DNA of 58,519 nucleotides from Rhodothermales bacterium (lineage in GTDB: Bacteria; Bacteroidota; Rhodothermia; Rhodothermales; Bin80), in contig JANQES010000142.1 of NCBI GenBank assembly GCA_028278205.1, positions 1 through 58,519 of the forward strand, given 5' to 3'. Below, piece by piece: positions 38,700-46,010 of the stretch (its first letter is position 1; each line of letters starts with the position of its first letter). The notes under the pieces were generated by a model, which saw nothing but the letters and a program-made list of their open reading frames with translations, had not been told where the DNA came from and did not search any database. The position numbers and the translations under genes are program-made.

Positions 38700-39476
38700 T
38701 CAAACGCCCCAAAATTCCAGCACCGTCTCGGCAAATTCCTGCGGCCTGTCGGCGTGGACCCAGTGGCCGGCGCCGTCGATGGAGACGATCTCGGCGTCGG
38801 GGAAGAAGCTGATGATGAGTTCTCGATCTTCGTCGGCTACGTAGTCGGAGGCGCCGCCTCGGACGAAGAGCGCCGGGCCCTCGAACAGGCCGTCGGCTTC
38901 GAGGCTGCCGCTGAGGTGGGTGTAGTTGTGGTGGATACTTTCGATGTTGACCTTCCAGGCAAAGCCACCGTCGCCGTCGCGGCGGAGGTTTTTGAGCAGG
39001 AAGTTGCGGATGGAATCGGTCGGGATCTGCGGGCGCAGCGCTGCGTCGATGGCGGCGCGGGTGCGGTGGGCGCCGAAGTCGAGGCCGAGCAGGGCGTCGA
39101 AGATGACGGTGTGGGTGGGCGGATAGACCTTCGGCGCGATGTCTACGACGACGAGGCTGTCGGTGCGGTCGGGGTGGGTCAGGGCGAAGTGCATGGCCGT
39201 CTTGCCGCCCATCGAATGGCCGAGCAGGTGGACGTGTTCGAGGCCGTGGTCGTCCATAAACACGACCAGATCCTCGACCATCGTCGGATAGTCGAAGACC
39301 TCGCTGTGGGGCGAGCGTCCATGGTTGCGTTGATCGACCGTGAAGACCTCGAAGTGCCGGGCGAAGACCCGGCGGCTGAGCGTGTGCCAGTTATCGCCGG
39401 AGCCGAGCAGGCCGTGGAGGATGATCAGCGGCGGCCCGGCGCCGTAGCGCCTGTAGGAAAGCGGGAGGGGGCGTCG
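38700..39476 (-). CDS. Alpha/beta hydrolase lacking a canonical start codon
   Basis: This is an alpha/beta-hydrolase (esterase YbfF-like) of about 258 residues. The oxyanion motif LIILHGLLGSGDNW, the VDQRNHGRS turn, the nucleophile in LLGHSMGGKTA, the aspartate region (LFVRGGASDYV) and the histidine in GAGHWVHAD are all present. An ATG exists only at 39281, after the oxyanion motif. The homologous frame runs unbroken from 39476 but contains no ATG, GTG or TTG before an in-frame stop beyond the GGATTTT palindrome that begins at 39475. Either the repeat has replaced the true start, or a rare codon is used. The extent given is the homologous part. Confidence 0.75.
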   Translation of the reverse strand, partial: RRPLPLSYRRYGAGPPLIILHGLLGSGDNWHTLSRRVFARHFEVFTVDQRNHGRSPHSEVFDYPTMVEDLVVFMDDHGLEHVHLLGHSMGGKTAMHFALTHPDRTDSLVVVDIAPKVYPPTHTVIFDALLGLDFGAHRTRAAIDAALRPQIPTDSIRNFLLKNLRRDGDGGFAWKVNIESIHHNYTHLSGSLEADGLFEGPALFVRGGASDYVADEDRELIISFFPDAEIVSIDGAGHWVHADRPQEFAETVLEFWGV

Positions 39477-39625
39477 ATTTTGGATTTTAGATTTTGGATT
39501 TTGGATTGGGAAGTTTCCGATCCGTATTCATCAGCCGAAAAAAACGCGACGGTTGAAACCGCTTCGGCTTTTTCGATTGAGAGGACGGTGCGATCTCAAC
39601 AATCTAAAATCTAAAATCGACAATC
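39475..39625. repeat. GGATTTT-word composite palindrome, copy 2
   Basis: The left arm (39475-39508) has TTTTGGA/TTTTAGA words. The right arm (39597-39625) has TCTAAAA/TCTAAAA/TCGACAA. The core has CCGAAAAAAA ... CGGCTTTTTCG and ACGGTTGAAACCG, close to the core at 2640-2690. It sits on the 5' end of the hydrolase gene. Confidence 0.85.
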
Positions 39626-39630
39626 TTTGT

Positions 39631-40647
39631 TTATTTCTTTGTACGACGAATCACCGCTGTGCCGGCGATGCGGTCGTGGATGCCTTGCCGGTTGGGATCC
39701 CAGAAAATCTGAAAGAAGCCGAGCAGTCCGGTGGCGATGCCGGCAGCGTAGCCGCCGAGGCGTTCGAAGGCGATCCAGAGCGTGATGGGTTCTCCGTTGA
39801 GGCGCACCACCTGGATGCCTAAGAGCCGTTTGCCGGGCGTCAGGCCGTGCCACCAGGGCAGGAAGAGCGTGAAGTAGAGCCCTATCCAGCCGAAGGTGAG
39901 CCCGAAGTCGTTGGCAGCGGTTTTCAAGATGCGCCGGATACCGGGGTTGGCGGCCTCTTCGACCAGCCTCTCGTTTTCGTCTTCGAGCGCGTCGATATGT
40001 TGCCGGTGCTGCTTGTTTTGTGCGCGAAGCAGGCGCAGGGGGCGGGCGGCTACCAGCGCCGCGGCGCGGTCTTCCAGGCTGTCGAGCGTGGGGCGGTCGT
40101 CGTCGTTGAGAGCCCGGGCGTAGGTCCTGAGCAAGGCTGCGGCTTCGGCGCGTTCCTCCGGTCCCAGCGAATCGTTCTCGGCATCTTCGTCGTTGAGGGT
40201 CGCCATGGCCGTGGCGGTCAACGCCTCGACGAACTCCTCCACCTCCGCCGTGTCACTCATCGCCGTCCAATCGATGGACGACCAGTCGGTGGCGGTTACG
40301 ACGGCCAACTCGTCGTCATCGTCGTCGTCATCGCCGCCGCTTTCGATGATCACGAGCGCGGTGATGAAGAGGAAGAAAGCACCCACCAGGGCAAGAGAGG
40401 CGCGCATCCATCGTTGGATGGGCTCGTCGTCGGCGCGGCGCGTAGCGACCCGGAAGAAAACGAAGGCGGCGGCCAGGCCGATGAGAAAACCGCCAAGTTC
40501 GGCCAGGATCGCCGCCAGGGCCAGATCGACCAGCAACGCCGCCGCCCGGCGACCCGGCGACGCCAGTGGGGTGCCCAGAAGCTCCGGCGTCACCTTGAAG
40601 GCGTCCGGGGTGATGTGGGTGCGGGGATCTACGCGGGAAGACTCCAT
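39631..40647 (-). CDS. RDD-family membrane protein with large acidic insert
   Basis: This is a 338-residue protein. The RDD domain is split. The first part has PGRRAAALLVDLALAAILAE and a second helix (FLIGLAAAFVFF). Another helix (LALVGAFFLFITALVIIESG) ends in a run of seven Asp. A cytoplasmic or periplasmic insert of about 130 residues with coiled-coil character (LLRAQNKQHRQHIDALEDEN) follows, then the last helices with WHGLTPGKRLLGIQVVRLNG and IFWDPNRQGIHDRIAGTAVI. RDD proteins are usually near 150-200 residues, so the insert is notable. Function is probably ion or small-molecule transport; unproven. Confidence 0.83.
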   Translation of the reverse strand: MESSRVDPRTHITPDAFKVTPELLGTPLASPGRRAAALLVDLALAAILAELGGFLIGLAAAFVFFRVATRRADDEPIQRWMRASLALVGAFFLFITALVIIESGGDDDDDDDELAVVTATDWSSIDWTAMSDTAEVEEFVEALTATAMATLNDEDAENDSLGPEERAEAAALLRTYARALNDDDRPTLDSLEDRAAALVAARPLRLLRAQNKQHRQHIDALEDENERLVEEAANPGIRRILKTAANDFGLTFGWIGLYFTLFLPWWHGLTPGKRLLGIQVVRLNGEPITLWIAFERLGGYAAGIATGLLGFFQIFWDPNRQGIHDRIAGTAVIRRTKK

Positions 40648-40675
40648 GACGATTCGGTTTCAACCTTTTTCGATG

Positions 40676-40873
40676 CTACGAGGGGAGGTCGTGATACCAA
40701 TCGTGGTGTGGTGACCATTCGTGGCAGGCCAGACACTGCGTCCGTAGCCAGACTTTGCCGCAACTCGGGCACTGGCCTATCGTCTTGAAGGTGTTCCAGG
40801 CCTGGCCGCAGCTACACGTCCAGCGCGCCTCCGGCGGCGGCTCCCAATGACACCGGGGACAGTGGATTTTCAT
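40676..40873 (-). CDS. Small zinc-ribbon protein
   Basis: This is a 65-residue protein with CPRC, a CSC, CPSC and CLAC arranged as two zinc ribbons (MKIHCPRCHW ... WTCSCGQAW ... GQCPSCGKVW ... TQCLACHEW). It ends in a His-rich tail (WSPHHDWYHDLPS). The start at 40873 avoids the upstream repeat. It precedes the RDD gene by 28 bases on the same strand. Such proteins are common as small unknowns in Bacteroidota; the role may be nucleic-acid or metal binding. Confidence 0.75.
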   Translation of the reverse strand: MKIHCPRCHWEPPPEARWTCSCGQAWNTFKTIGQCPSCGKVWLRTQCLACHEWSPHHDWYHDLPS

Positions 40874-40881
40874 GGTTTCAA

Positions 40882-40962
40882 AAAGGCAAACAGGCAAATC
40901 GGCAAATGAGGCAAAGAGAAATCCAATTACCATTGGCAAATTGCCCAAAGCAATTTGCCATC
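40882..40962. repeat. GGCAAAT-word palindromic element, copy 1
   Basis: Words AGGCAAAC, AGGCAAAT, CGGCAAAT, GAGGCAAA (40882-40915) are followed by inverted words TTGCCCA and ATTTGCCA (40941-40962). The palindrome is less perfect than other families. AAGAACAAAG appears twice just after it (40964-40987). Confidence 0.7.
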
Positions 40963-41098
40963 CAAGAACAAAGTACGAAGAACAAAGCCTGCTTTAAACC
41001 ATAAAGAGGATGGTGCGTATCTTCTTGCCACCCGGGTCGCACTACGCCCTGGTTTGGGGCGTGCCCTGTCGAATCTACAACGTGTCTACGGCGCTCTG

Positions 41099-41713
41099 AT
41101 GATTCCCCCTCTGGGACAGTTCTGGACGGTAGCCAACATGCTGAGCCTGTCTCGGGTGGTGTTGGCAATCCCGGTGACCTATCTCATCCTGGTCGATGGG
41201 TCGGTTGGCTGGATCCTGGGGTTGATTCTGCTGGCGGGCTTGACCGACTGGTTCGACGGCAATCTGGCGCGGTGGTCACACACGGTCTCGAACTGGGGCA
41301 AGGTGCTCGACCCGCTGGCTGACAAGGCGGCGATGCTGATGGTGAGCACGGCGCTGGTCATCCGGGGCGATTTGCCGCTCTGGTTCGTCGGGCTGATCGC
41401 CCTGCGCGAGGTGCTCGTCGTGCTCGGCAGCGTCTTGCTCACCCGGCGCATCAGCGAGGTGAAGATGAGCATGATGTGGGGCAAGATCGCCATCACGGCG
41501 ATGGCGGTGACGGTCCTGGCGGCCTTGCTCAAAGCCGACCCGCCCATCCTCCAGTTTTGCATCTGGCTGACCCTGGCGCTGATGTTCTATTCCTTCGTGC
41601 TCTACCTGCTGCGCTATTACAAGCTCTGGCGAACAGGGCCCGACGCCGCCGACAGCGAAGCCAACGGCGACAGCGGCTCGACAGTCGCTTCCCTCAAACA
41701 ACAAACTAGCTAG
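41099..41713 (+). CDS. pgsA: CDP-alcohol phosphatidyltransferase (PgsA-like)
   Basis: This is a 204-residue integral membrane enzyme of phospholipid synthesis that swaps CMP from CDP-diacylglycerol for an alcohol phosphate. The diagnostic DG-x2-AR-x8-G-x3-D-x3-D motif is complete in DWFDGNLARWSHTV followed by GKVLDPLADK. Five to six hydrophobic helices surround it. Of the two substrate options, glycerol-3-phosphate is the usual one for a protein of this size (PgsA). The start at 41099 follows the homology; the upstream frame is spurious. Its TAG overlaps the first bases of a long palindrome. Confidence 0.87.
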   Translation: MIPPLGQFWTVANMLSLSRVVLAIPVTYLILVDGSVGWILGLILLAGLTDWFDGNLARWSHTVSNWGKVLDPLADKAAMLMVSTALVIRGDLPLWFVGLIALREVLVVLGSVLLTRRISEVKMSMMWGKIAITAMAVTVLAALLKADPPILQFCIWLTLALMFYSFVLYLLRYYKLWRTGPDAADSEANGDSGSTVASLKQQTS

Positions 41714-41873
41714 GCCGTATTGACCTTCATTCTGAAAAGCCGATTTGGTCCGATTTTCCCCGGTTCTGCGTTGCTTTTCTCGCGCGATGCTCGCATCGCG
41801 TCTCAAAAAGCGCCTTGATCCGGAAAAAATCGAACGCAAATCCATTTTTCATCCTGAATGTCAATACGGCCTC
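41712..41873. repeat. Long palindrome with AGGCCGTATTGAC ends
   Basis: The left arm 41712-41763 (AGGCCGTATTGACCTTCATTC...) and right arm 41820-41873 (...GAATGTCAATACGGCCT) are inverted copies with scattered mismatches over about 50 bases. The TAG of the preceding gene (41711-41713) lies within the left arm. Confidence 0.82.
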
Positions 41874-41876
41874 ACA

Positions 41877-41928
41877 CTTTCGAAATTCGACTCCCGAATT
41901 TCGAAAATTCGCTCTCGAATTTTCGAAT
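41877..41928 (+). repeat. TTCGAAA-word repeat abutting the ftsY start
   Basis: The stretch is a run of degenerate words (TTTCGAAATTCG, CCGAATTTCGAAAATTCG, CTCGAATTTTCGAAT). Because TTCGAA is itself palindromic, the series folds on itself. It ends at the base before the ftsY ATG (41929), so it forms the entire leader of ftsY. Confidence 0.8.
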
Positions 41929-42891
41929 ATGGCATTTCTCGACCGGTTCAAAACCAAAGAACGCACCCCCGAGCAAGAACGGCTCGAAGAAGGGCTCGAA
42001 AAGACCCGAACCAGCTTTTTCGGTAAGCTCAACCGCCTCGTGCGCGGCAAAGACGCCGTCGATGAGAACGTCCTCGACGAACTCGAAGAAATCCTCGTCA
42101 CCAGCGACGTCGGCGTCAAGACGACGATCGACATCATCGGCCTCGTCGAGCAGCGGGTGGCGCAGGATAAGTACGTCTCGACGAGTGAACTCAACACCAT
42201 CATCCAGGACGAGATTGCCCGGCTGCTGCTCGATCATGCCCCCGAACGCCCGGCGGATTTCGACGCGCCGCTGCCCTACAAGCCGCACGTGATTATGGTC
42301 GTGGGCGTCAACGGCGTCGGCAAGACGACGACCATCGGCAAGATGGCGCATCGCTACACGCAGGCGGGGCGTAGCGTGCTGCTGGGCGCCGGCGACACCT
42401 TCCGCGCCGCCGCCATCGAACAACTCGACATCTGGGCCGACCGCGCCGGCGTCTCGGTCATCAAACAAAAACACGGCTCCGACCCCGCCGCTGTAGCGTT
42501 CGACACGCTCGAATCGGCCAAACGCCGCGAGGCCGACGTGGCCATCATCGATACGGCGGGCCGCCTCCATACGAAGGGCGGCTTGATGGACGAACTGGCC
42601 AAGATCAAACGCGTCATGGGCCGGCAGGTGGAGCAGGCGCCCCACGAAGTGCTGCTGGTGCTCGATGCCTCGACCGGGCAAAACGCCATCCGTCAGGCCG
42701 AAGAGTTTACCCACAGTGTAGACGTCACCGGGCTGGTCTTGACCAAGCTCGACGGCACGGCCAAAGGGGGCATTGTGATTGGCATTTCAAATGAGTTCAA
42801 GATTCCCGTAAAATATATTGGCGTCGGTGAGCGTCTCGAAGACCTGCAAGTCTTCGACCGGCAGCGCTTCGTCGAAGCATTGTTTAAGTGA
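41929..42891 (+). CDS. ftsY: Signal recognition particle receptor FtsY
   Basis: FtsY is the SRP receptor GTPase that delivers ribosomes making membrane proteins to the Sec translocon. The 320-residue protein has a short A region, the helical N domain (LDELEEILVTSDVGVKTTID) and a G domain with G1 GVNGVGKTTTIGK, the insertion box DTFRAAAIEQL, G3 DTAGRLHTK, G4 TKLDGTAKGG and the C-terminal KYIGVGERLEDLQVFD. All GTPase motifs are intact. The start is fixed by homology and by the repeat directly upstream. No Shine-Dalgarno is visible; the leader is wholly repeat sequence. Confidence 0.97.
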   Translation: MAFLDRFKTKERTPEQERLEEGLEKTRTSFFGKLNRLVRGKDAVDENVLDELEEILVTSDVGVKTTIDIIGLVEQRVAQDKYVSTSELNTIIQDEIARLLLDHAPERPADFDAPLPYKPHVIMVVGVNGVGKTTTIGKMAHRYTQAGRSVLLGAGDTFRAAAIEQLDIWADRAGVSVIKQKHGSDPAAVAFDTLESAKRREADVAIIDTAGRLHTKGGLMDELAKIKRVMGRQVEQAPHEVLLVLDASTGQNAIRQAEEFTHSVDVTGLVLTKLDGTAKGGIVIGISNEFKIPVKYIGVGERLEDLQVFDRQRFVEALFK

Positions 42892-43131
42892 TCCCCGATG
42901 GGATCCAGGTGTCGTTCGGCTCAGTAAGCGCAGGCAACCATTCGCTCTATGAAATCAACCGAACGCCGTTTGCTTGTGGCATAGGGCGCTTCGATTAAGC
43001 ATATTGGCGAAGGTGAGGGTTCTAAGAGGGGCGAATGCCTGGATCACGAAAAACGGGTTTGAGGCGGGGATACCGCAATGACGACGCCTGCTATAGGATC
43101 GACGACATGGGCCGTTAGCACAGGTGGCTTT

Positions 43132-44487
43132 ATGGTAAACTGGTACAAAACGCACTGCAAAATCCTGCTCTGTTGTTGCCTGGTACTGGGGCTTGTCGCC
43201 GCCGGTTCGGGTACGCTGGCAGCGCAGGATGTGCCCGAATTCGACGTGGACGTCATCAGCGTGCGCGGCGACGGCCCGTCGTCTCAGACCCGTCTCGATA
43301 TTTATACGCAGATCGCGCATAATCAACTCAGCTTTATCAACACACCCAGCGGGTTCAAGGCCAGCTACGAAGTGATGGCCCAGATCTACGAACTCGACGA
43401 CCGCGACCGCCCCGGCGCCCTCATTCAATCGCCCATCTGGGATCATTCGACGACGGTAAGCACCTTCGCGCTGACGCAGGCCACCCAACAGTTTGATCAC
43501 ACAACGCATCTGCTGACGCTCGAACCGGGGCGCTACCTGATGTCGTTTCAGATCACCGATAAAAATTCGCAGGCCACCTACCTGCGCGAATTCCCCGTCG
43601 ATGTGCGCGACCTCAGCGGGCCGATGGCACTCAGCGACATTGTCTTGCTCAGAGACTATGACGCGGAGACCCAGACCATCTACCCGCACGTGAGCGATCA
43701 ACTCGTCGCCAACGAGATGGCTTTCGAGATCTTCTACGAGATCTACGCCGACGTGCCACAGGAGGTGCAGGTCGTCCGCGAGGTGCTTCCGGTTCGCAAA
43801 GACGGCTCGGCTTTCAAACGCATCAGCCGCACCGTGCTCGGCTTGAAAGAAAAAACCGCCGACCCCGCCGTGCTCTATTCCGATTCGGAAAGTACGTGGC
43901 TCAGCCGGGGGCGCCATCAGGTCGTCTCGCGGATCCCGCTGACCGAACTCGACGTGGGCGACTACCTCGTCCGTGTGCAGGTTCAGGACGAAGACAGCAC
44001 CGTGCTCGACGTCTCGGAGCGGCGGTTCTCGGCACGATGGACCGGGCTGGCCGCTCACCTGATCGACATCGACCAGGCCATCGAACAACTGGTCTATTAC
44101 GCCAAGCTCAAAGACCTCCGGGCCATCAAGAACGCGCCGACCTACGAAGAAAAGATCCGGCGCTTCCAGAATTACTGGAAAAAGTACGACCCGACGCCCA
44201 ACACCCGGCGCAACGAGCGCATGGAGGAATATTATTACCGCATCGACTACGCCAACCGCAAGTTCGGAAACGCCATCCCAGGCTGGAAGACCGACCGGGG
44301 CCACGTCTTGATCCTCTATGGCTATCCAGACCTGATCGACCGCCAGACCTTTAGCTTCGGCACCGAACCGTGGGAGATCTGGTACTACTATCGCATCGGG
44401 CGCCAGTTTAATTTCATCGATAAAACCGGCTTCGGCGATTACGAACTCATCGTTCCGATATGGGACGAACGCACGCGTATTAGATAA
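43132..44487 (+). CDS. GWxTD domain-containing exported protein
   Basis: This 451-residue exported protein has a signal peptide (LLCCCLVLGLVAAGSGTLAAQ) and starts at ATG 43132 after AGGTGG. A beta-rich N-terminal part (ASYEVMAQIYELDDRDRPGA, GRYLMSFQITDKNSQATYLR) leads to the C-terminal GWxTD domain, about residues 345-440: FQNYWKKYDPTPNTRRNERM, YYRIDYANRKFGN, GWKTDRGHVLILYGYPD. The domain is common in Bacteroidota and Acidobacteriota; its function is not established. The last codons and TAA are formed by an A/T palindrome at 44480-44507. Confidence 0.9.
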   Translation: MVNWYKTHCKILLCCCLVLGLVAAGSGTLAAQDVPEFDVDVISVRGDGPSSQTRLDIYTQIAHNQLSFINTPSGFKASYEVMAQIYELDDRDRPGALIQSPIWDHSTTVSTFALTQATQQFDHTTHLLTLEPGRYLMSFQITDKNSQATYLREFPVDVRDLSGPMALSDIVLLRDYDAETQTIYPHVSDQLVANEMAFEIFYEIYADVPQEVQVVREVLPVRKDGSAFKRISRTVLGLKEKTADPAVLYSDSESTWLSRGRHQVVSRIPLTELDVGDYLVRVQVQDEDSTVLDVSERRFSARWTGLAAHLIDIDQAIEQLVYYAKLKDLRAIKNAPTYEEKIRRFQNYWKKYDPTPNTRRNERMEEYYYRIDYANRKFGNAIPGWKTDRGHVLILYGYPDLIDRQTFSFGTEPWEIWYYYRIGRQFNFIDKTGFGDYELIVPIWDERTRIR

Positions 44488-44507
44488 TTTCTGGCGAAAT
44501 TATCTAA
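44480..44507. repeat. A/T-rich palindrome across the GWxTD stop codon
   Basis: TTAGATAATTTC (44480-44491) and GAAATTATCTAA (44496-44507) are exact inverses with a 4-base loop. The gene's TAA (44485-44487) lies in the left arm. Confidence 0.8.
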
Positions 44508-44515
44508 AAGGTTGC

Positions 44516-44556
44516 GGAGCCCTTCAGCGCGCTGAAGGGCTCCTTTATTTTGTTTT
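44516..44556 (+). terminator. Rho-independent terminator of the GWxTD gene
   Basis: GGAGCCCTTCAG (44516-44527) pairs with CTGAAGGGCTCC (44532-44543) around CGCG. It is followed by TTTATTTTGTTTTT, a convincing plus-strand terminator 28 bases after the stop. Confidence 0.88.
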
Positions 44557-44689
44557 TCCGCTTCTCGATGGCTGGCATTATCTTCTTATTCCAAGATCGC
44601 CCCTTCGCCCTTTCCCCCTCTCGCCCTTTCAGTATCCAACCGATGACGAATCTTCGGACTGCACCTTACGAATCAAAAAGCAAGAAGCT

Positions 44690-45610
44690 ATGAGAATTGT
44701 GTTTATGGGCACTCCGGCGTTTGCGGTGCCGTCGCTCGAACGGTTGGTCGAGAACGGATACAAGCCGGTGGCGGTGGTCACCGGGCCGGACCGGGCGCGG
44801 GGAAGGGGCCGCGCGGTCTCGCCGACGGCGGTCAAAGAGGCGGCCCTGCGGCTGGGCATCGAGCCGATCCTTCAGCCTGAATCGGTCAAAGATCCGGCTT
44901 TCGCCGACGAAATCGCGGCGTTGGAGCCGGAGGTGATCGTGGTGGTGGCTTTCAAGATTTTGCCGGAGGCGGTCTACACGCAAGCGCGGCTCGGCGCGTT
45001 CAACCTGCACGGCTCGCTTTTGCCGCGCTACCGGGGCGCTGCGCCCATCAACCGCGCAGTGATGGCCGGCGAGACAGAGACGGGCGTGACGACGTTCTTT
45101 CTCAAAAAAAAGGTAGACACCGGCGCGATGATCCTTCAATGGCCCATGGACATCGGCCCGGACGAGACCGCCGGCGAAGTCCACGACCGCATGATGCTCC
45201 TGGGCGCCGACGCCGTGTTAGAGACCGTCCGCCGCATCGACGCCGGCCCGGTCGAGACGCAGGCGCAGGACGACACCCTGGCGACGCCCGCGCCCAAGAT
45301 TTTCCCCGAACACTGCCAGGTTCCGTGGGATCGCCCCGCCGAGGGGGTGCATAACCATATCCGCGGCCTCTCGCCCTATCCCGGCGCCTGGACGCATCAC
45401 GGCGAGACGCTCCTCAAGCTCTACCGAAGCCGCCGCGCCGATGGCTCCGGCGCACCCGGCGAGGTGATCGAGACCGGCGCTCGCCTGATCGTGGCTTGCG
45501 GCGACGGCGCCGTCGAAATCCTGGAAATCCAGCAGCAAGGCCGCCGTCGTCTGGACGCTGCGGTCTTCCTCAACGGCTACGATTTGCCCGTGGGGACGCG
45601 GCTGGTTTGA
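44690..45610 (+). CDS. fmt: Methionyl-tRNA formyltransferase
   Basis: Fmt formylates initiator Met-tRNA using 10-formyl-tetrahydrofolate. The 306-residue product has the N-terminal MRIVFMGTPAFAVPSLERL, the catalytic HGSLLPRYRGAAPINRAVM with the essential Asn-His-Asp set (Asn in FNLHGSLLPRYRG, Asp in KKVDTGAMI) and a C-terminal OB-like domain from about residue 205 (HNHIRGLSPYPGAWTHHGE). Length is standard. No def (deformylase) gene is adjacent. The start is fixed by the family's N-terminus. Confidence 0.96.
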   Translation: MRIVFMGTPAFAVPSLERLVENGYKPVAVVTGPDRARGRGRAVSPTAVKEAALRLGIEPILQPESVKDPAFADEIAALEPEVIVVVAFKILPEAVYTQARLGAFNLHGSLLPRYRGAAPINRAVMAGETETGVTTFFLKKKVDTGAMILQWPMDIGPDETAGEVHDRMMLLGADAVLETVRRIDAGPVETQAQDDTLATPAPKIFPEHCQVPWDRPAEGVHNHIRGLSPYPGAWTHHGETLLKLYRSRRADGSGAPGEVIETGARLIVACGDGAVEILEIQQQGRRRLDAAVFLNGYDLPVGTRLV

Positions 45611-46010
45611 GAGAGGGGAAAGGGAGAAAGAGTGCGCGCTACCGTTGAGTTACTTTAGGGCGTGCCCGCACAGTCCCGTAGGGACGACCTGTTTGTAGAA
45701 AACGGCCCTTACCTAAAAATGAGCCCCGTAGGGGCGACCTGTTCAAAGCCGATGCAGCGGATTCTTTGGAACAGGCCGCTCCGGAGCCTGCCCCCGCGAA
45801 GGCGGGGGGAGCTTTTTGTTTTTTAGAGCTTTTGCTACAAACAGGACGCCCCTACGGGGCTGCATAATTCGGGATGACTCATGTCCCTCGACGATTCGGT
45901 TTGTAGACACGCCCCGACGCTGCTCATTAGAACTGGTATTATGCGGCGGTTGGCAGCACCAATAAAAATTTCAACATTCGCCCTTTCCCCCTCTCACCCT
46001 TTCTCCGATT
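45608..46010. repeat. Composite repeat region between fmt and the RND gene
   Basis: The gap is bounded by polypurine words on the fmt side (45608-45632, GAGAGGGGAAAGGGAGAAAG) and their inverse on the other side (45979-46008, CGCCCTTTCCCCCTCTCACC). The fmt TGA is in the first, and the RND stop (TCA at 45994-45996) is in the second. Inside, CCCCGTAGGGGCGACCTGTT (45724-45743) is mirrored by AACAGGACGCCCCTACGGGG (45840-45859), with a third, partial copy near 45674. CCCCCGCGAAGGCGGGGG followed by a T-rich run (near 45790-45835) looks like a terminator. No gene is seen. Confidence 0.75.

Noticed and set aside
42955..44304. Minus-strand open frame of 449 codons opposite the GWxTD gene
   Set aside because: The GWxTD domain on the plus strand is clear, and the antisense product has no recognisable feature.
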